The notes under the pieces: generated by a model | Seen by the model: the letters and a program-made list of their open reading frames with translations, nothing else | Database searches by the model: none | What the model was told of the DNA's origin: nothing | Part shown: one piece after another, positions 1 to 8,600 of the stretch | Position numbering within the stretch: the stretch's first letter is position 1 | Layout of the letters: each line of letters begins with the position of its first letter | Position numbers and translations under genes: made by a program | Source: Robertkochia solimangrovi | Lineage (GTDB): Bacteria; Bacteroidota; Bacteroidia; Flavobacteriales; Flavobacteriaceae | Assembly: GCF_007279655.1 (NCBI RefSeq) | Contig: NZ_QKWN01000001.1 | Location: 186,001-250,000 of the forward strand | Length of the DNA stretch: 64,000 nt | Direction: 5' to 3'

Positions 1-112
1 ATACGTCGAGTTCCGAGTTTTGTCCTCGCGTTATTATAAGTTTAACTTTTTTAACAACCAGAATGCAACGGGTTGAAAAAAACAGTGTGTTTTTGGCAAC
101 AATTCGGTCATT

Positions 113-1261
113 TTATAGCGTTCCACGCATTTCCTGTTCCCTTTCAATCGCCTCAAAAAGGGCTTTAAAGTTTCCTTTACCAAAGGATTTTGCACCTTTT
201 CTTTGAATTATTTCAAAGAACATAGTCGGCCTGTCGAGAACTGGCTTTGTAAATAGCTGTAATAAATAGCCTTCATCATCCCGATCGATCAAGATTCCCA
301 ATTCCTTAAGCGGCTCCAGATCTTCGTCTATTTCACCTACACGATCCAGAACTGTATCATAATAGGTCTCGGGAACATAGAGAAATTCCACACCTCTTGA
401 CTTAAGCGCTTTGACTGTTTCAATAATATTATCGGTAGCAACTGCAATATGCTGGACACCGGCTCCATTATAGAAATCGATATATTCTTCGATCTGAGAT
501 TTTTTCCTCCCTTCAGCAGGCTCGTTGATCGGAAATTTGATCCTTCCGTTTCCATTGCTCATCACTTTACTCATCAAGGCTGTGTAATCGGTGGAAATAT
601 CCTTATCGTCAAAGGAAACCAATTGGGCAAATCCCATAACTTTCGCATAGAATTGACACCATTTATTCATCTCATTCCAACCAACATTACCCACCATATG
701 ATCGATATACTTAAGTCCGACCGGAGCAGGCTTAAATTCCGGATTCCATGCTTTAAAACCAGGCATAAACGCTCCGGAATAATTCTTTCTTTCCACGAAG
801 ATATGTACGGTTTCTCCATAGGTATGAATCCCTGACAAAACAACCTCCCCTTGGTCATCAGAAATAGTCTTCGGCTCCATATAGGGCTCTGCTCCACGCT
901 TAACGGTTTCTTCAAAACTTTGAGTTGCATCATCGACCCAAAGGGCAACCACTTTCACCCCATCTCCATGTTTTTCAATATGCGCATTCACATCGCCTCC
1001 CTTTTGCAAAGGAGAAGTCAGCACTAACCTGATCTTATCCTGCTGAAGTACATAGGAGACCCGGTCTTTCATTCCTGTTTCCAAACCCGAATAGGCAACC
1101 GGTTGAAAACCCCACGCGGTTTGGTAATAATGGGCCGCCTGCTTGGCATTCCCAACATATAATTCAACGTAATCTGTTCCCAGCAATGGCAGAAAATCCG
1201 CTGCTGACTCAACTGTTTTATCAAGGTTTAAAGATGATGTATCTGTAGTCATAATATTCAA
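113..1261 (-). CDS. hppD: 4-hydroxyphenylpyruvate dioxygenase
   Basis: Converts 4-hydroxyphenylpyruvate to homogentisate in cytosolic tyrosine breakdown, a non-heme Fe(II) reaction. The 382-residue protein has two VOC halves (about 28-160 and 182-355). The three expected iron ligands are visible in order: His188 (in IDHMVGN), His271 (in GVQHIAVAT) and Glu350 (in FFEIIQRKG). Length is normal for bacterial HPPD. The next enzyme of the pathway, homogentisate dioxygenase, lies upstream on the same strand, 191 bp away, so the pair forms a catabolic cluster. An alternative start is Met4 at 1252. The 191-bp gap contains no clear promoter and no terminator that I can identify. Confidence 0.95.
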   Translation of the reverse strand: MNIMTTDTSSLNLDKTVESAADFLPLLGTDYVELYVGNAKQAAHYYQTAWGFQPVAYSGLETGMKDRVSYVLQQDKIRLVLTSPLQKGGDVNAHIEKHGDGVKVVALWVDDATQSFEETVKRGAEPYMEPKTISDDQGEVVLSGIHTYGETVHIFVERKNYSGAFMPGFKAWNPEFKPAPVGLKYIDHMVGNVGWNEMNKWCQFYAKVMGFAQLVSFDDKDISTDYTALMSKVMSNGNGRIKFPINEPAEGRKKSQIEEYIDFYNGAGVQHIAVATDNIIETVKALKSRGVEFLYVPETYYDTVLDRVGEIDEDLEPLKELGILIDRDDEGYLLQLFTKPVLDRPTMFFEIIQRKGAKSFGKGNFKALFEAIEREQEMRGTL

Positions 1262-1452
1262 TTTTTATCATATCCCGCATCCTGTTAAAGCAATGATCTG
1301 ACCACTAGGAACAGCGAAGATATGATCGTTTTTTTAATAGCAATTTAGTAATACTCCCAATAAATTCAAGCTCGCTTAGCTGCCTGACTCAATGAAATTA
1401 CCTCACCACATCGCTCTGAGATGAGCCGTTATGTCTACTCTGTAATTAAGCA

Positions 1453-2610
1453 TTAGTCAAGCCAGGATTTATGATAAGATTCATCTGCAATCTCCATCGC
1501 TTGTTTAGTAACCTTAAGCGGCTTGAACGTATCTACCATCACAGCGAGTTCGTCGGTCTTTGTTTTACCGATACTTCTCTCAACAGCGCCCGGATGCGGA
1601 CCATGAGGTATGCCGGCCGGATGTAGCGAAATATGTCCTTTATCAATATCATTCCTACTCATAAAATCACCGTCAACATAGTACAACACCTCGTCTGAAT
1701 CAATATTGCTGTGATTATAAGGAGCCGGAATACTTTCCGGATGGTAATCATACAACCGGGGCACAAAACTGCACACTACAAAAGCATCCGTTTCAAAGGT
1801 CTGGTGAACCGGCGGCGGCTGATGTATCCTGCCAGTTATGGGTTCAAAATCATGAATACTCAAGGCATACGGGAAATTAAATCCGTCATAACCCACAACG
1901 TCAAACGGATGTGTAGCATAGACCACATCGAATATTTCTTCCTGTTTTTTGATCTTGATCAGAAAATCACCTTTTTCATCATTGGTTTCCAGGGTTTCGG
2001 GGACTCGGATATCCCTTTCACAAAAAGGAGAATGTTCCAATAATTGTCCAAACCAGTTTCGGTATCGCTTAGGGGTGTATATAGGCCTTCTCGATTCCAC
2101 TATAAAAAGACGGTTATCTTCATCATCAAAATCCATTTTATAAATAGTCCCTCGCGGAATCAGCAAATAATCGCCATACCCAAATTTCAGATTTCCGAGA
2201 TGCGTTCGCAAGGTACCACTTCCTCTATGAATGAAGACAAGTTCATCCGCATCGGCATTCTTATAGAAATATTCAGTGGATCTGTTTTCCGGTGCGGCAA
2301 GAATTATGGTACAATCACTATTGGTAAGCACAGGAACCCTGCTCTCCAGATAATCTTTGGCAGGTTTAACCCTGAAACCATGAAAACGATAGGACTTTAT
2401 ATTATTTTCAATAGCGATCTCCGGAGAAACCTTTCTTTTACCCAGAATCTCCTTTACCTGTGTCGGACGATGTACATGATACAGGTTGGTCGACATTCCG
2501 TCAAAACCAATGGTGCCAAAAAGTTGTTCGTAATACAGTGACCCGTCGGGTTTCTTAAAGATGGTATGTCGCTTATGAGGTATATTTCCAAGTCTATGAT
2601 AAAAAGGCAT
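1453..2610 (-). CDS. hmgA: homogentisate 1,2-dioxygenase
   Basis: Ring-cleaving Fe(II) dioxygenase that turns homogentisate into maleylacetoacetate, the step after HPPD. A cupin-type protein of 385 residues from this start. The C-terminal part carries the His-rich segment HPAGIPHGPHPG, typical of the family's metal and substrate site. The frame is open back to 2634 (eight more residues), but I prefer the ATG at 2610. It gives the usual MPFYHRLG start, and a promoter-like GATATTTG lies on the minus strand at 2632-2639, overlapping the upstream ATG. It follows the patatin gene by about 60 bp on the same strand. Identity is secure; the start is probable. Confidence 0.93.
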   Translation of the reverse strand: MPFYHRLGNIPHKRHTIFKKPDGSLYYEQLFGTIGFDGMSTNLYHVHRPTQVKEILGKRKVSPEIAIENNIKSYRFHGFRVKPAKDYLESRVPVLTNSDCTIILAAPENRSTEYFYKNADADELVFIHRGSGTLRTHLGNLKFGYGDYLLIPRGTIYKMDFDDEDNRLFIVESRRPIYTPKRYRNWFGQLLEHSPFCERDIRVPETLETNDEKGDFLIKIKKQEEIFDVVYATHPFDVVGYDGFNFPYALSIHDFEPITGRIHQPPPVHQTFETDAFVVCSFVPRLYDYHPESIPAPYNHSNIDSDEVLYYVDGDFMSRNDIDKGHISLHPAGIPHGPHPGAVERSIGKTKTDELAVMVDTFKPLKVTKQAMEIADESYHKSWLD

Positions 2611-2672
2611 TTCGCAAACGTTTGAATATTCCAAATATCGGAATAATAAAGGAGATTCCTGCTAATAATTTC

Positions 2673-4904
2673 TTAAAACCAGAACCCTACATTTACTGAC
2701 CAGAAACTGTTATTTCCTTCAGGTGACCAGTTATATTTCAACTCGACCGGTCCTACGAATGACTCGAAACTATATCCACAGGCATATCCCGTATAATCTG
2801 GCACTTTAAACCACTCTCCTCCTTCAAAGATATTGTCATCTGCATTCGCAAAATTGGCCATAAAATTTATGTGACTTTTAGGGATAAACTCCCAATCGAG
2901 ATTCAAAGAAGTCTTCACATAACTATCCCCCCCAAAGCTCAGATATTCATACCCTACAAAAGGAGACATGTTCACCGGCAGATCATTACCGTAGCCACCC
3001 AGGATGAAATCGAGCGAACCGATCTCTGCATCCCCCAGAGTGAAACCACCTTCCATAAACAAATTCATAGATAAACGATGATATACCGGCAATGCAAAGC
3101 CCATTTTTAGTTTTGCCACTGAATACCCCATAATATCTCTGGGCTTGTAATCGGTTCCGAACATATAGGTATTCCAGTCTGCATCAAAAAAGAAACCCCT
3201 GGTCGGAAAATATTTATCATCCAGCGAATCGAACTTTATAAAAGCATAAGGCCCTAAGTAATTACTGTTATAAAACACCAGTTTACTTTGTTCTTCCGGC
3301 ACCACGGTTTCCGTTTGGATTTTCAGTAATTCATGCTCAACACCCAAACCTACATTAAACTCCTCATTCCAAACCGTTTGCATATAAATCTGGTTGACAA
3401 GATCATCGAATTCCAGATCCAGCTTATTAACAGTCGACAATAAATTCGGAGCAGTCTCAGCTGCAAAATTAAAATCGATATCCTTCACAAAGGTGTTGAA
3501 TCTCGATCGAACCCCCAGACTCCAATAAAACCCCTTATCTATATAATAGTCGAAATTATAACGAAGATTATCACCAAGAATAAAATCAAACGACGCAACA
3601 TCATCTTTAAATAATAAATGCTTTTTGGTAATATTGATAAGGCCTGCTGTCTGATAAAGATCATCATAATGCACACCGAGTTTGAGGAAGGTCTCCGTAG
3701 TCCTTTCTTTTACATGCAGGTCCAACGCATACCCGTCCTCATTTGGCCTGATCACATATTTCAAACTTTTAAAGTTATTAGTAGCAGCCAGGGTATTGAA
3801 CCCTTGATCCAATTTCTGAAAATTGGTGTATTGTTCTGTGTCATATCTTAATTTCCCCTTGATATAAGCCCTGGAATATTGCTCATTCCCTCTGATATAA
3901 ACACTATTGATATGAAAACTATCCAGTTTCTGAATTGGATAGTGCTTACGCAGCTCTCCGGATTGCAACATGGCAAGACTATCTAAAGGAATCTTCTGCT
4001 TCAATGCCGCACGATATCCATTGTTAATGATACTGTCTCCCTGATCAAAGGAGATAACGGAGTAATCCTTAATATCCGGTTTAACATAGATATCGGTTTC
4101 TCCCCGCTTGTTCTTCATATCATTCACGGTCCGGTAATTATTGATCTGCAGCAACACTCCAGTCGCTGAATTCAATTCATCTCTTTTGGATAATGGGTCC
4201 TGTACATCCACCCCTATAATAATATCAGCCCCCATAGCCCTTACCTCATCGATCGGATAATTGTTCACCACCCCACCATCGATCAAAATACGATTTTCGA
4301 TCTCAACGGGTTCAAAAAGTGAAGGAAACGCACCACTTGCAGTAATAGCCAACGGCAGATAACCTCTATCCAGCTTCACCATTTCACCAGTCTCCACATC
4401 GGTCGCAATACAGAAGAAAGGGATCGGTAATTTATTGAAATCCTCTACATCATTAACGTGGAATAACAGTTCATTGAGCAGGTTATAGACATTCTGCCCT
4501 GTTGAAATAGCAGAAGGAAAAGAGATTCGTAATTTTTCAAACGGCAGCTTTAATGCATACTTCTCCTGATTCTGTTTCTCATAAAAGGACATAGTGGAAC
4601 GAGGCACATACCCCTGAATCAGTTTGGTGAAATCAACATCTTTAAATATGGAATCGAGCTCATTGGCCGAATAACCCGATGCATATAAAGCACCTACGAT
4701 CGCCCCCATCGAAGTACCTCCGATATAATCGATTCTTACACCCGATTCTTCGATAACCCTCAAAGCACCGATATGAGCCAATCCTTTAGCCCCTCCACCA
4801 CTCAGAACGAGACCGACTTTCAGGTCATTATCAAAGGCTTCTTCCTGTGCATACAGAGAGAAAGCCAACCCGATGAATACGATTAGTAAGTATTGTTTCT
4901 TCAC
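2673..4904 (-). CDS. patatin-like phospholipase fused to outer-membrane barrel (PlpD-like)
   Basis: A 743-residue protein with a signal peptide (1-20) and then a patatin domain (about 28-225). The patatin domain has the glycine-rich oxyanion loop SGGGAKG, the nucleophile motif GGTSMGA (Ser65) and the DGG catalytic aspartate motif near residue 209. A POTRA-like segment follows (about 325-400, beginning FHINSVYIRGNEQ). The C-terminal 340 residues look like a BamA/TpsB-type beta barrel ending in an aromatic residue (VGFWF). This is the layout of type Vd secretion proteins such as PlpD, in which the barrel holds or exports a lipase. Lipase activity on membrane lipids is inferred from the intact Ser-Asp dyad. 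uvrC starts its own unit upstream and ends 20 bp before this gene. Confidence 0.9.
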   Translation of the reverse strand: MKKQYLLIVFIGLAFSLYAQEEAFDNDLKVGLVLSGGGAKGLAHIGALRVIEESGVRIDYIGGTSMGAIVGALYASGYSANELDSIFKDVDFTKLIQGYVPRSTMSFYEKQNQEKYALKLPFEKLRISFPSAISTGQNVYNLLNELLFHVNDVEDFNKLPIPFFCIATDVETGEMVKLDRGYLPLAITASGAFPSLFEPVEIENRILIDGGVVNNYPIDEVRAMGADIIIGVDVQDPLSKRDELNSATGVLLQINNYRTVNDMKNKRGETDIYVKPDIKDYSVISFDQGDSIINNGYRAALKQKIPLDSLAMLQSGELRKHYPIQKLDSFHINSVYIRGNEQYSRAYIKGKLRYDTEQYTNFQKLDQGFNTLAATNNFKSLKYVIRPNEDGYALDLHVKERTTETFLKLGVHYDDLYQTAGLINITKKHLLFKDDVASFDFILGDNLRYNFDYYIDKGFYWSLGVRSRFNTFVKDIDFNFAAETAPNLLSTVNKLDLEFDDLVNQIYMQTVWNEEFNVGLGVEHELLKIQTETVVPEEQSKLVFYNSNYLGPYAFIKFDSLDDKYFPTRGFFFDADWNTYMFGTDYKPRDIMGYSVAKLKMGFALPVYHRLSMNLFMEGGFTLGDAEIGSLDFILGGYGNDLPVNMSPFVGYEYLSFGGDSYVKTSLNLDWEFIPKSHINFMANFANADDNIFEGGEWFKVPDYTGYACGYSFESFVGPVELKYNWSPEGNNSFWSVNVGFWF

Positions 4905-4924
4905 AGTGTTAAATTAAAGAATTT

Positions 4925-6712
4925 TCAATGAAGCGCCTTATAAATTTTTGCTGCCTTTGAAGCGCCCACAACTTCGGTAAGACTTTCAAGTGATGCCTCT
5001 TTTATACGTTTTACGGATTTAAAATTCCTGTAGAGTTCTTCAGCGGTTTTTTTACCGATTCCGTCAATATTTTCAAGTTCCGAACCTATTGCAGATTTAC
5101 TTCTTTTATTTCGATGAAAGGTAATCCCAAAACGATGTGCCTCATTTCGCAACTGTTGTATGATCTTTAGCGTCTCAGACCGCTTATCGAGATACATCGG
5201 TACTGGGTCATCCGGATAATAGATCTCTTCAAGACGTTTTGCAATCCCGATAATTGCAATTTTACCTCTCAAACCTAAAAGATCCAGACTCTTTAATGCT
5301 GAACTCAATTGCCCTTTACCCCCATCGATCACGATAAGCTGCGGCAACTCCTCACCTTCTTCAAGCAACCTGCGGTACCTGCGATGCACAACCTCCTCCA
5401 TGGAAGCAAAATCATCTGGTCCATCCACAGTTTTTATGTTAAACTTCCTGTAATCCTTTTTACTGGGCTTCCCGTCTTTAAAAACCACGCATGCGGCAAC
5501 AGGATTCGTACCCTGTATATTTGAATTATCAAAACATTCAATATGGCGCGGCTCTCTGGAGAGCCTCAGGTCAGATTTCATCTGAGCCATGATCCTGTTC
5601 GTATGACGGTCAGGATCCGTTATCTTTATTTGTTTAAAACGTTCCTGTTTATAAAATCGTGCATTTCTTTCAGAAAGTTCCACCAATCTTTTTTTATCAC
5701 CCAGCTTTGGAACCGTAACCTTGACATCTTCCCCTACATTGATCTTAAAGGGAACATAGATCTCCTTGGATCTTGAATGGAACAAATTTCGGATCTCAGT
5801 CACTGCAAGTTCAAGCAACTCCTTATCAGATTCATCCAGTTTCTTCTTCATCTCTACGGTATGCGCACGAATTATAGAGCCAAATGACAATTGAAGAAAA
5901 TTGACATAACCATAGCCCTCATCAGATATAATGCTAAATACATCAACGTTACTGATCTTTGGATTCACCACAGTCGATTTCACCTGATAGTTTTCAAGAA
6001 CTTCTATTTTCTCCTTGATACGCTGGGCATCTTCAAATTTCATTTCAGCGGCATACGCCTTCATCTGCTCCCGAAACTGCTGCAACGAATCCTTGAAATT
6101 CCCCTTGATAATTTCTCTTATGGCCGCAATTTGCTCATCATAGGATTGTTGCGATTGCAAACCCTCACAAGGCCCCTTACAATTACCCAAATGATATTCC
6201 AGACAGACTTTATATTTCCCGTTTTCTACCTTAGCAGCGGAGAGATCATAATTGCACGTACGTAAGGAATAAAGTCCCTTGATCAGATCCAGTAGGGTTC
6301 TGATGGTCTTCATGCTGGTATAGGGACCGTAATATTCCGAACCATCACGAATAACTTTTCGTGTTGGAAAAACCCTGGGAAATCGCTCATTCTTAATACA
6401 GATCCACGGATAAGTCTTATCATCTTTCAGCAAGACATTATAGCGAGGTTTGAATTTTTTGATCAGATTGTTCTCAAGTAGTAATGCATCGGTTTCGGTA
6501 GGCACTACAACATGCTTGATAGAACTGATCTTTCGCACCAAAACTCTTGTTTTTCCATATTCATGGTTCTTAACAAAATAGGAAGTGACTCTTTTTTTAA
6601 GATTTTTAGCCTTTCCTACATAGAGTATAACGTCATTTTTATCATAAAACTGATAGACCCCGGGACTCTCGGGTAACGTTTTTAACTGGATATCAAGTGG
6701 AGTTTCCTGCAT
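4925..6712 (-). CDS. uvrC: excinuclease ABC subunit C
   Basis: Nuclease subunit of UvrABC nucleotide excision repair, making both incisions around a lesion. Domains in order: an N-terminal GIY-YIG nuclease (about 10-95, SPGVYQFYD and ILYVGKAKNLKKR), a Cys-containing segment (about 150-185), a UVR motif that binds UvrB (about 205-240), an RNase H-like 5' nuclease (about 375-540, with ECFDNSNIQG and VIDGGKGQ), and C-terminal tandem helix-hairpin-helix (about 545-595, IDGIGKKTAEEL). At 595 residues it is full length. A minus-strand -7 promoter element, TAACTTTG, lies at 6747-6754, 35 bp before the ATG. Confidence 0.97.
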   Translation of the reverse strand: MQETPLDIQLKTLPESPGVYQFYDKNDVILYVGKAKNLKKRVTSYFVKNHEYGKTRVLVRKISSIKHVVVPTETDALLLENNLIKKFKPRYNVLLKDDKTYPWICIKNERFPRVFPTRKVIRDGSEYYGPYTSMKTIRTLLDLIKGLYSLRTCNYDLSAAKVENGKYKVCLEYHLGNCKGPCEGLQSQQSYDEQIAAIREIIKGNFKDSLQQFREQMKAYAAEMKFEDAQRIKEKIEVLENYQVKSTVVNPKISNVDVFSIISDEGYGYVNFLQLSFGSIIRAHTVEMKKKLDESDKELLELAVTEIRNLFHSRSKEIYVPFKINVGEDVKVTVPKLGDKKRLVELSERNARFYKQERFKQIKITDPDRHTNRIMAQMKSDLRLSREPRHIECFDNSNIQGTNPVAACVVFKDGKPSKKDYRKFNIKTVDGPDDFASMEEVVHRRYRRLLEEGEELPQLIVIDGGKGQLSSALKSLDLLGLRGKIAIIGIAKRLEEIYYPDDPVPMYLDKRSETLKIIQQLRNEAHRFGITFHRNKRSKSAIGSELENIDGIGKKTAEELYRNFKSVKRIKEASLESLTEVVGASKAAKIYKALH

Positions 6713-6746
6713 AATAATTCCCTGATTCAGGATTGAATCGCTGACA

Positions 6747-6754
6747 CAAAGTTA
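6747..6754 (-). promoter_or_regulatory. -7 promoter element for uvrC
   Basis: On the minus strand this reads TAACTTTG, an exact match to the Bacteroidota -7 consensus TAnnTTTG, 35 bp upstream of the uvrC ATG. No good TTTG -33 element lies at the standard 19-bp spacing; the nearest is 23 bp away. Inference from consensus only. Confidence 0.4.
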
Positions 6755-6889
6755 GTGGTCCATTAAGAAATCTCATGCAAATTACAGTAATTTAAACTTT
6801 ACAACAACCTTCTTTTAACCTCAAAGAAGCTACTATTCATCTAATAATCAATGCAAGACTCAAATTATTAATTATATTTACCATGTTAA

Positions 6890-7327
6890 ATGTCCCAAAC
6901 AACGAGTACTGAATATAAAATGCCTGAAATGGAAGGAAAAATTGACTTAACCTTAATTATCAGTAAAGATCAGAATTACCTGGAAATGTCTGCCCGGTCC
7001 TTTGAGATCAATCAATCTTTATTGCATATTGAAAAGATCGCTTCTCCAGAATCTGCATGCGAAACTCTTTCCCGACGATTATCTGAAGACGCTTCGATCA
7101 AGAATATACTATTCGATATAAATATGGAATGGTGTACGGCCAGATCACTTTTTGAAAATCTGAGTAAATACAGCACTGAATCTCCTAGCTGCCTGAACTT
7201 CTTTTTATTGAACAGCGGAATAAACAGACTTGAAGCGCAAGCGATCGAGGAAATCAATTTTCATTCACCTCACAATATCAAAGGTATTTCAGTGAATGAG
7301 CTACATAATATCACTGAAGCCATCTGA
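6890..7327 (+). CDS. small protein resembling a degenerate response-regulator receiver
   Basis: Not firmly recognised. The 145-residue soluble protein has the alternating strand/helix rhythm of a CheY-like receiver. A first strand is at about 18-25 (IDLTLIIS). A strand ending in an aspartate, ILFDINM (Asp76), resembles the phosphoacceptor strand ILLDINMP. A strand at about 105-112, FFLLNSGIN, corresponds to the Ser/Thr switch region of flavobacterial receivers, and NIKGISVNEL corresponds to the KPLS-type loop. The acidic pair after strand 1 is reduced to one Asp27, and the invariant Lys-Pro is lost, so phosphorylation is doubtful. It sits 3 bp ahead of the 5-formyl-THF cyclo-ligase gene and is probably cotranscribed with it. 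The receiver assignment is my inference from pattern alone. Confidence 0.6.
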   Translation: MSQTTSTEYKMPEMEGKIDLTLIISKDQNYLEMSARSFEINQSLLHIEKIASPESACETLSRRLSEDASIKNILFDINMEWCTARSLFENLSKYSTESPSCLNFFLLNSGINRLEAQAIEEINFHSPHNIKGISVNELHNITEAI

Positions 7328-7330
7328 TCA

Positions 7331-7900
7331 ATGGAAAAGGCCCGACTCCGTAGCCTGTATAAAAAGTTGCGAAACGAGCTTGGCAGCGATGAAATCGAAT
7401 CAAAGAGCATTTCAATTGCCAACCAAGCTTTAAAAATGGATATATGGAATCATAATTGTTACCATATCTTTCTCAGTATTGAACAACAAAAGGAGATCGA
7501 CACTTCCTTTCTACTAAGTATTCTTCAAGGTAAAGACAAAGACATTACCGTTTCCAGATCAGATTTTAAAACAGGAGAATTGGAACATATACTCCTAACC
7601 GACAACACCAAAATCAGCATTAATAATTACGGTATCCCTGAACCGGTAAACGGAATAGCTATCTCTCCTGAAAATATCGATGTTGTTTTCATCCCGCTTC
7701 TTGCCTATGACGAACATGGCAACCGAATTGGATACGGAAAAGGATTCTACGATCGCTTTCTGAGTAAATGCAAGGCTAATACCAAAAAGATCGGACTTTC
7801 CTTCTTTCCACCAGAGCATAAGATCACGGATATCCATGAAGGCGACATTCGGCTTGATGCATGCATCACACCAGAAGCTATTTATTATTTTGAAGTTTAG
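7331..7900 (+). CDS. 5-formyltetrahydrofolate cyclo-ligase
   Basis: ATP-dependent conversion of 5-formyl-THF to 5,10-methenyl-THF in one-carbon metabolism (MTHFS/YgfA family). The 189-residue protein starts with the family's basic helix (KARLRSLYKKLRNEL). It carries the signature VVFIPLLAYDEHG followed by RIGYGKGFYDRFL at about 118-145, the ATP/folate-binding loop. Length is typical. It follows the receiver-like gene by 3 bp. Its TAG stop overlaps the convergent lspA stop by 4 bp, so there is no room for a conventional terminator between the two. Confidence 0.95.
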   Translation: MEKARLRSLYKKLRNELGSDEIESKSISIANQALKMDIWNHNCYHIFLSIEQQKEIDTSFLLSILQGKDKDITVSRSDFKTGELEHILLTDNTKISINNYGIPEPVNGIAISPENIDVVFIPLLAYDEHGNRIGYGKGFYDRFLSKCKANTKKIGLSFFPPEHKITDIHEGDIRLDACITPEAIYYFEV

Positions 7901-8523
7901 TCTTCCTTTTTCTTTGGAAAGGCTTTCTTATTAAAAACGATCAAAACCCCTACTCCTGTACTGATCGCCGTATCTGCAATATTAAAGACCGGCTCAAAGA
8001 ATCTGAAGTTTTTACCTCCTACAACGGGCACCCATTCTGGCCATGTGGTATCGATCATTGGAAAATGAAGCATGTCGACCACTTTACCATGAAATAACGA
8101 CCCATAAGGTTCAGATGAAAACAAGGTTGCCACCTGCCCATAAGAATCATTGAAAATGACTCCGTAAAACACTGAATCAATAATATTACCCAAAGCACCG
8201 GCAAAGATCAGAGATATTGCAACCATAAGGGTTATGCTACTCTTTTTTCTGGCAGAATCATATAACCAGTAACCGATTCCACAGATTGCCACAATACGAA
8301 ATAAGGTAAGCGCAAGCTTTCCGGCTTCCTCAGAAACAAATGGAATTATATCGCTAATTCTTGTACCCCAGGCTGCCCCTTCATTCTCTATAAAGAGTAT
8401 TCTGAACCAACTGAAGACTTCGGTATATTCACCGAGTACAAAATGAGTCTTAATATAAATCTTTGAGAACTGATCGATCAAAAGGATCAGCACGATAAAC
8501 AGCGTAGCTTTCTTTAACGACAT
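7897..8523 (-). CDS. lspA: lipoprotein signal peptidase (signal peptidase II)
   Basis: Inner-membrane aspartic protease that cleaves prolipoproteins at the lipobox Cys. It serves the many lipoproteins in this window (azurin, DUF1080, efflux MFP and OMF, DUF4382). The 208-residue protein begins with a membrane helix containing DQFSKIYIK. It has the two catalytic Asp blocks: GNIIDSVFYG in the middle and FNIADTAISTGV near the C-terminus. It is longer than the ~165 residues of E. coli LspA because of an extra loop between the Asp blocks, which is usual in Bacteroidota. Its stop overlaps the convergent cyclo-ligase stop by 4 bp. Confidence 0.96.
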   Translation of the reverse strand: MSLKKATLFIVLILLIDQFSKIYIKTHFVLGEYTEVFSWFRILFIENEGAAWGTRISDIIPFVSEEAGKLALTLFRIVAICGIGYWLYDSARKKSSITLMVAISLIFAGALGNIIDSVFYGVIFNDSYGQVATLFSSEPYGSLFHGKVVDMLHFPMIDTTWPEWVPVVGGKNFRFFEPVFNIADTAISTGVGVLIVFNKKAFPKKKED

Positions 8524-8600
8524 TATTTCAGCGTGTCTAATTTTAATTCGTTATTTCGGTTCACAACCGGTAGGTATGCAAGAAGCCAAAAATAAGAATA

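Noticed and set aside
449-835. Plus-strand 128-codon frame inside hppD
   Set aside because: It lies entirely within the hppD gene, has no homology pattern, and its codon use is that of an antisense shadow.
1267-1326. Inverted pair ATCATATC and GATATGAT in the hppD upstream gap
   Set aside because: Arms are 44 bp apart and only 8 bp long, so chance is a fair explanation. A T run follows the second arm on the plus strand, but no plus-strand gene precedes it.
2615-2624. Palindrome CAAACGTTTG near the hmgA start
   Set aside because: A single 10-bp palindrome is expected by chance about once per 1 kb. It sits between two candidate start codons with no second copy.
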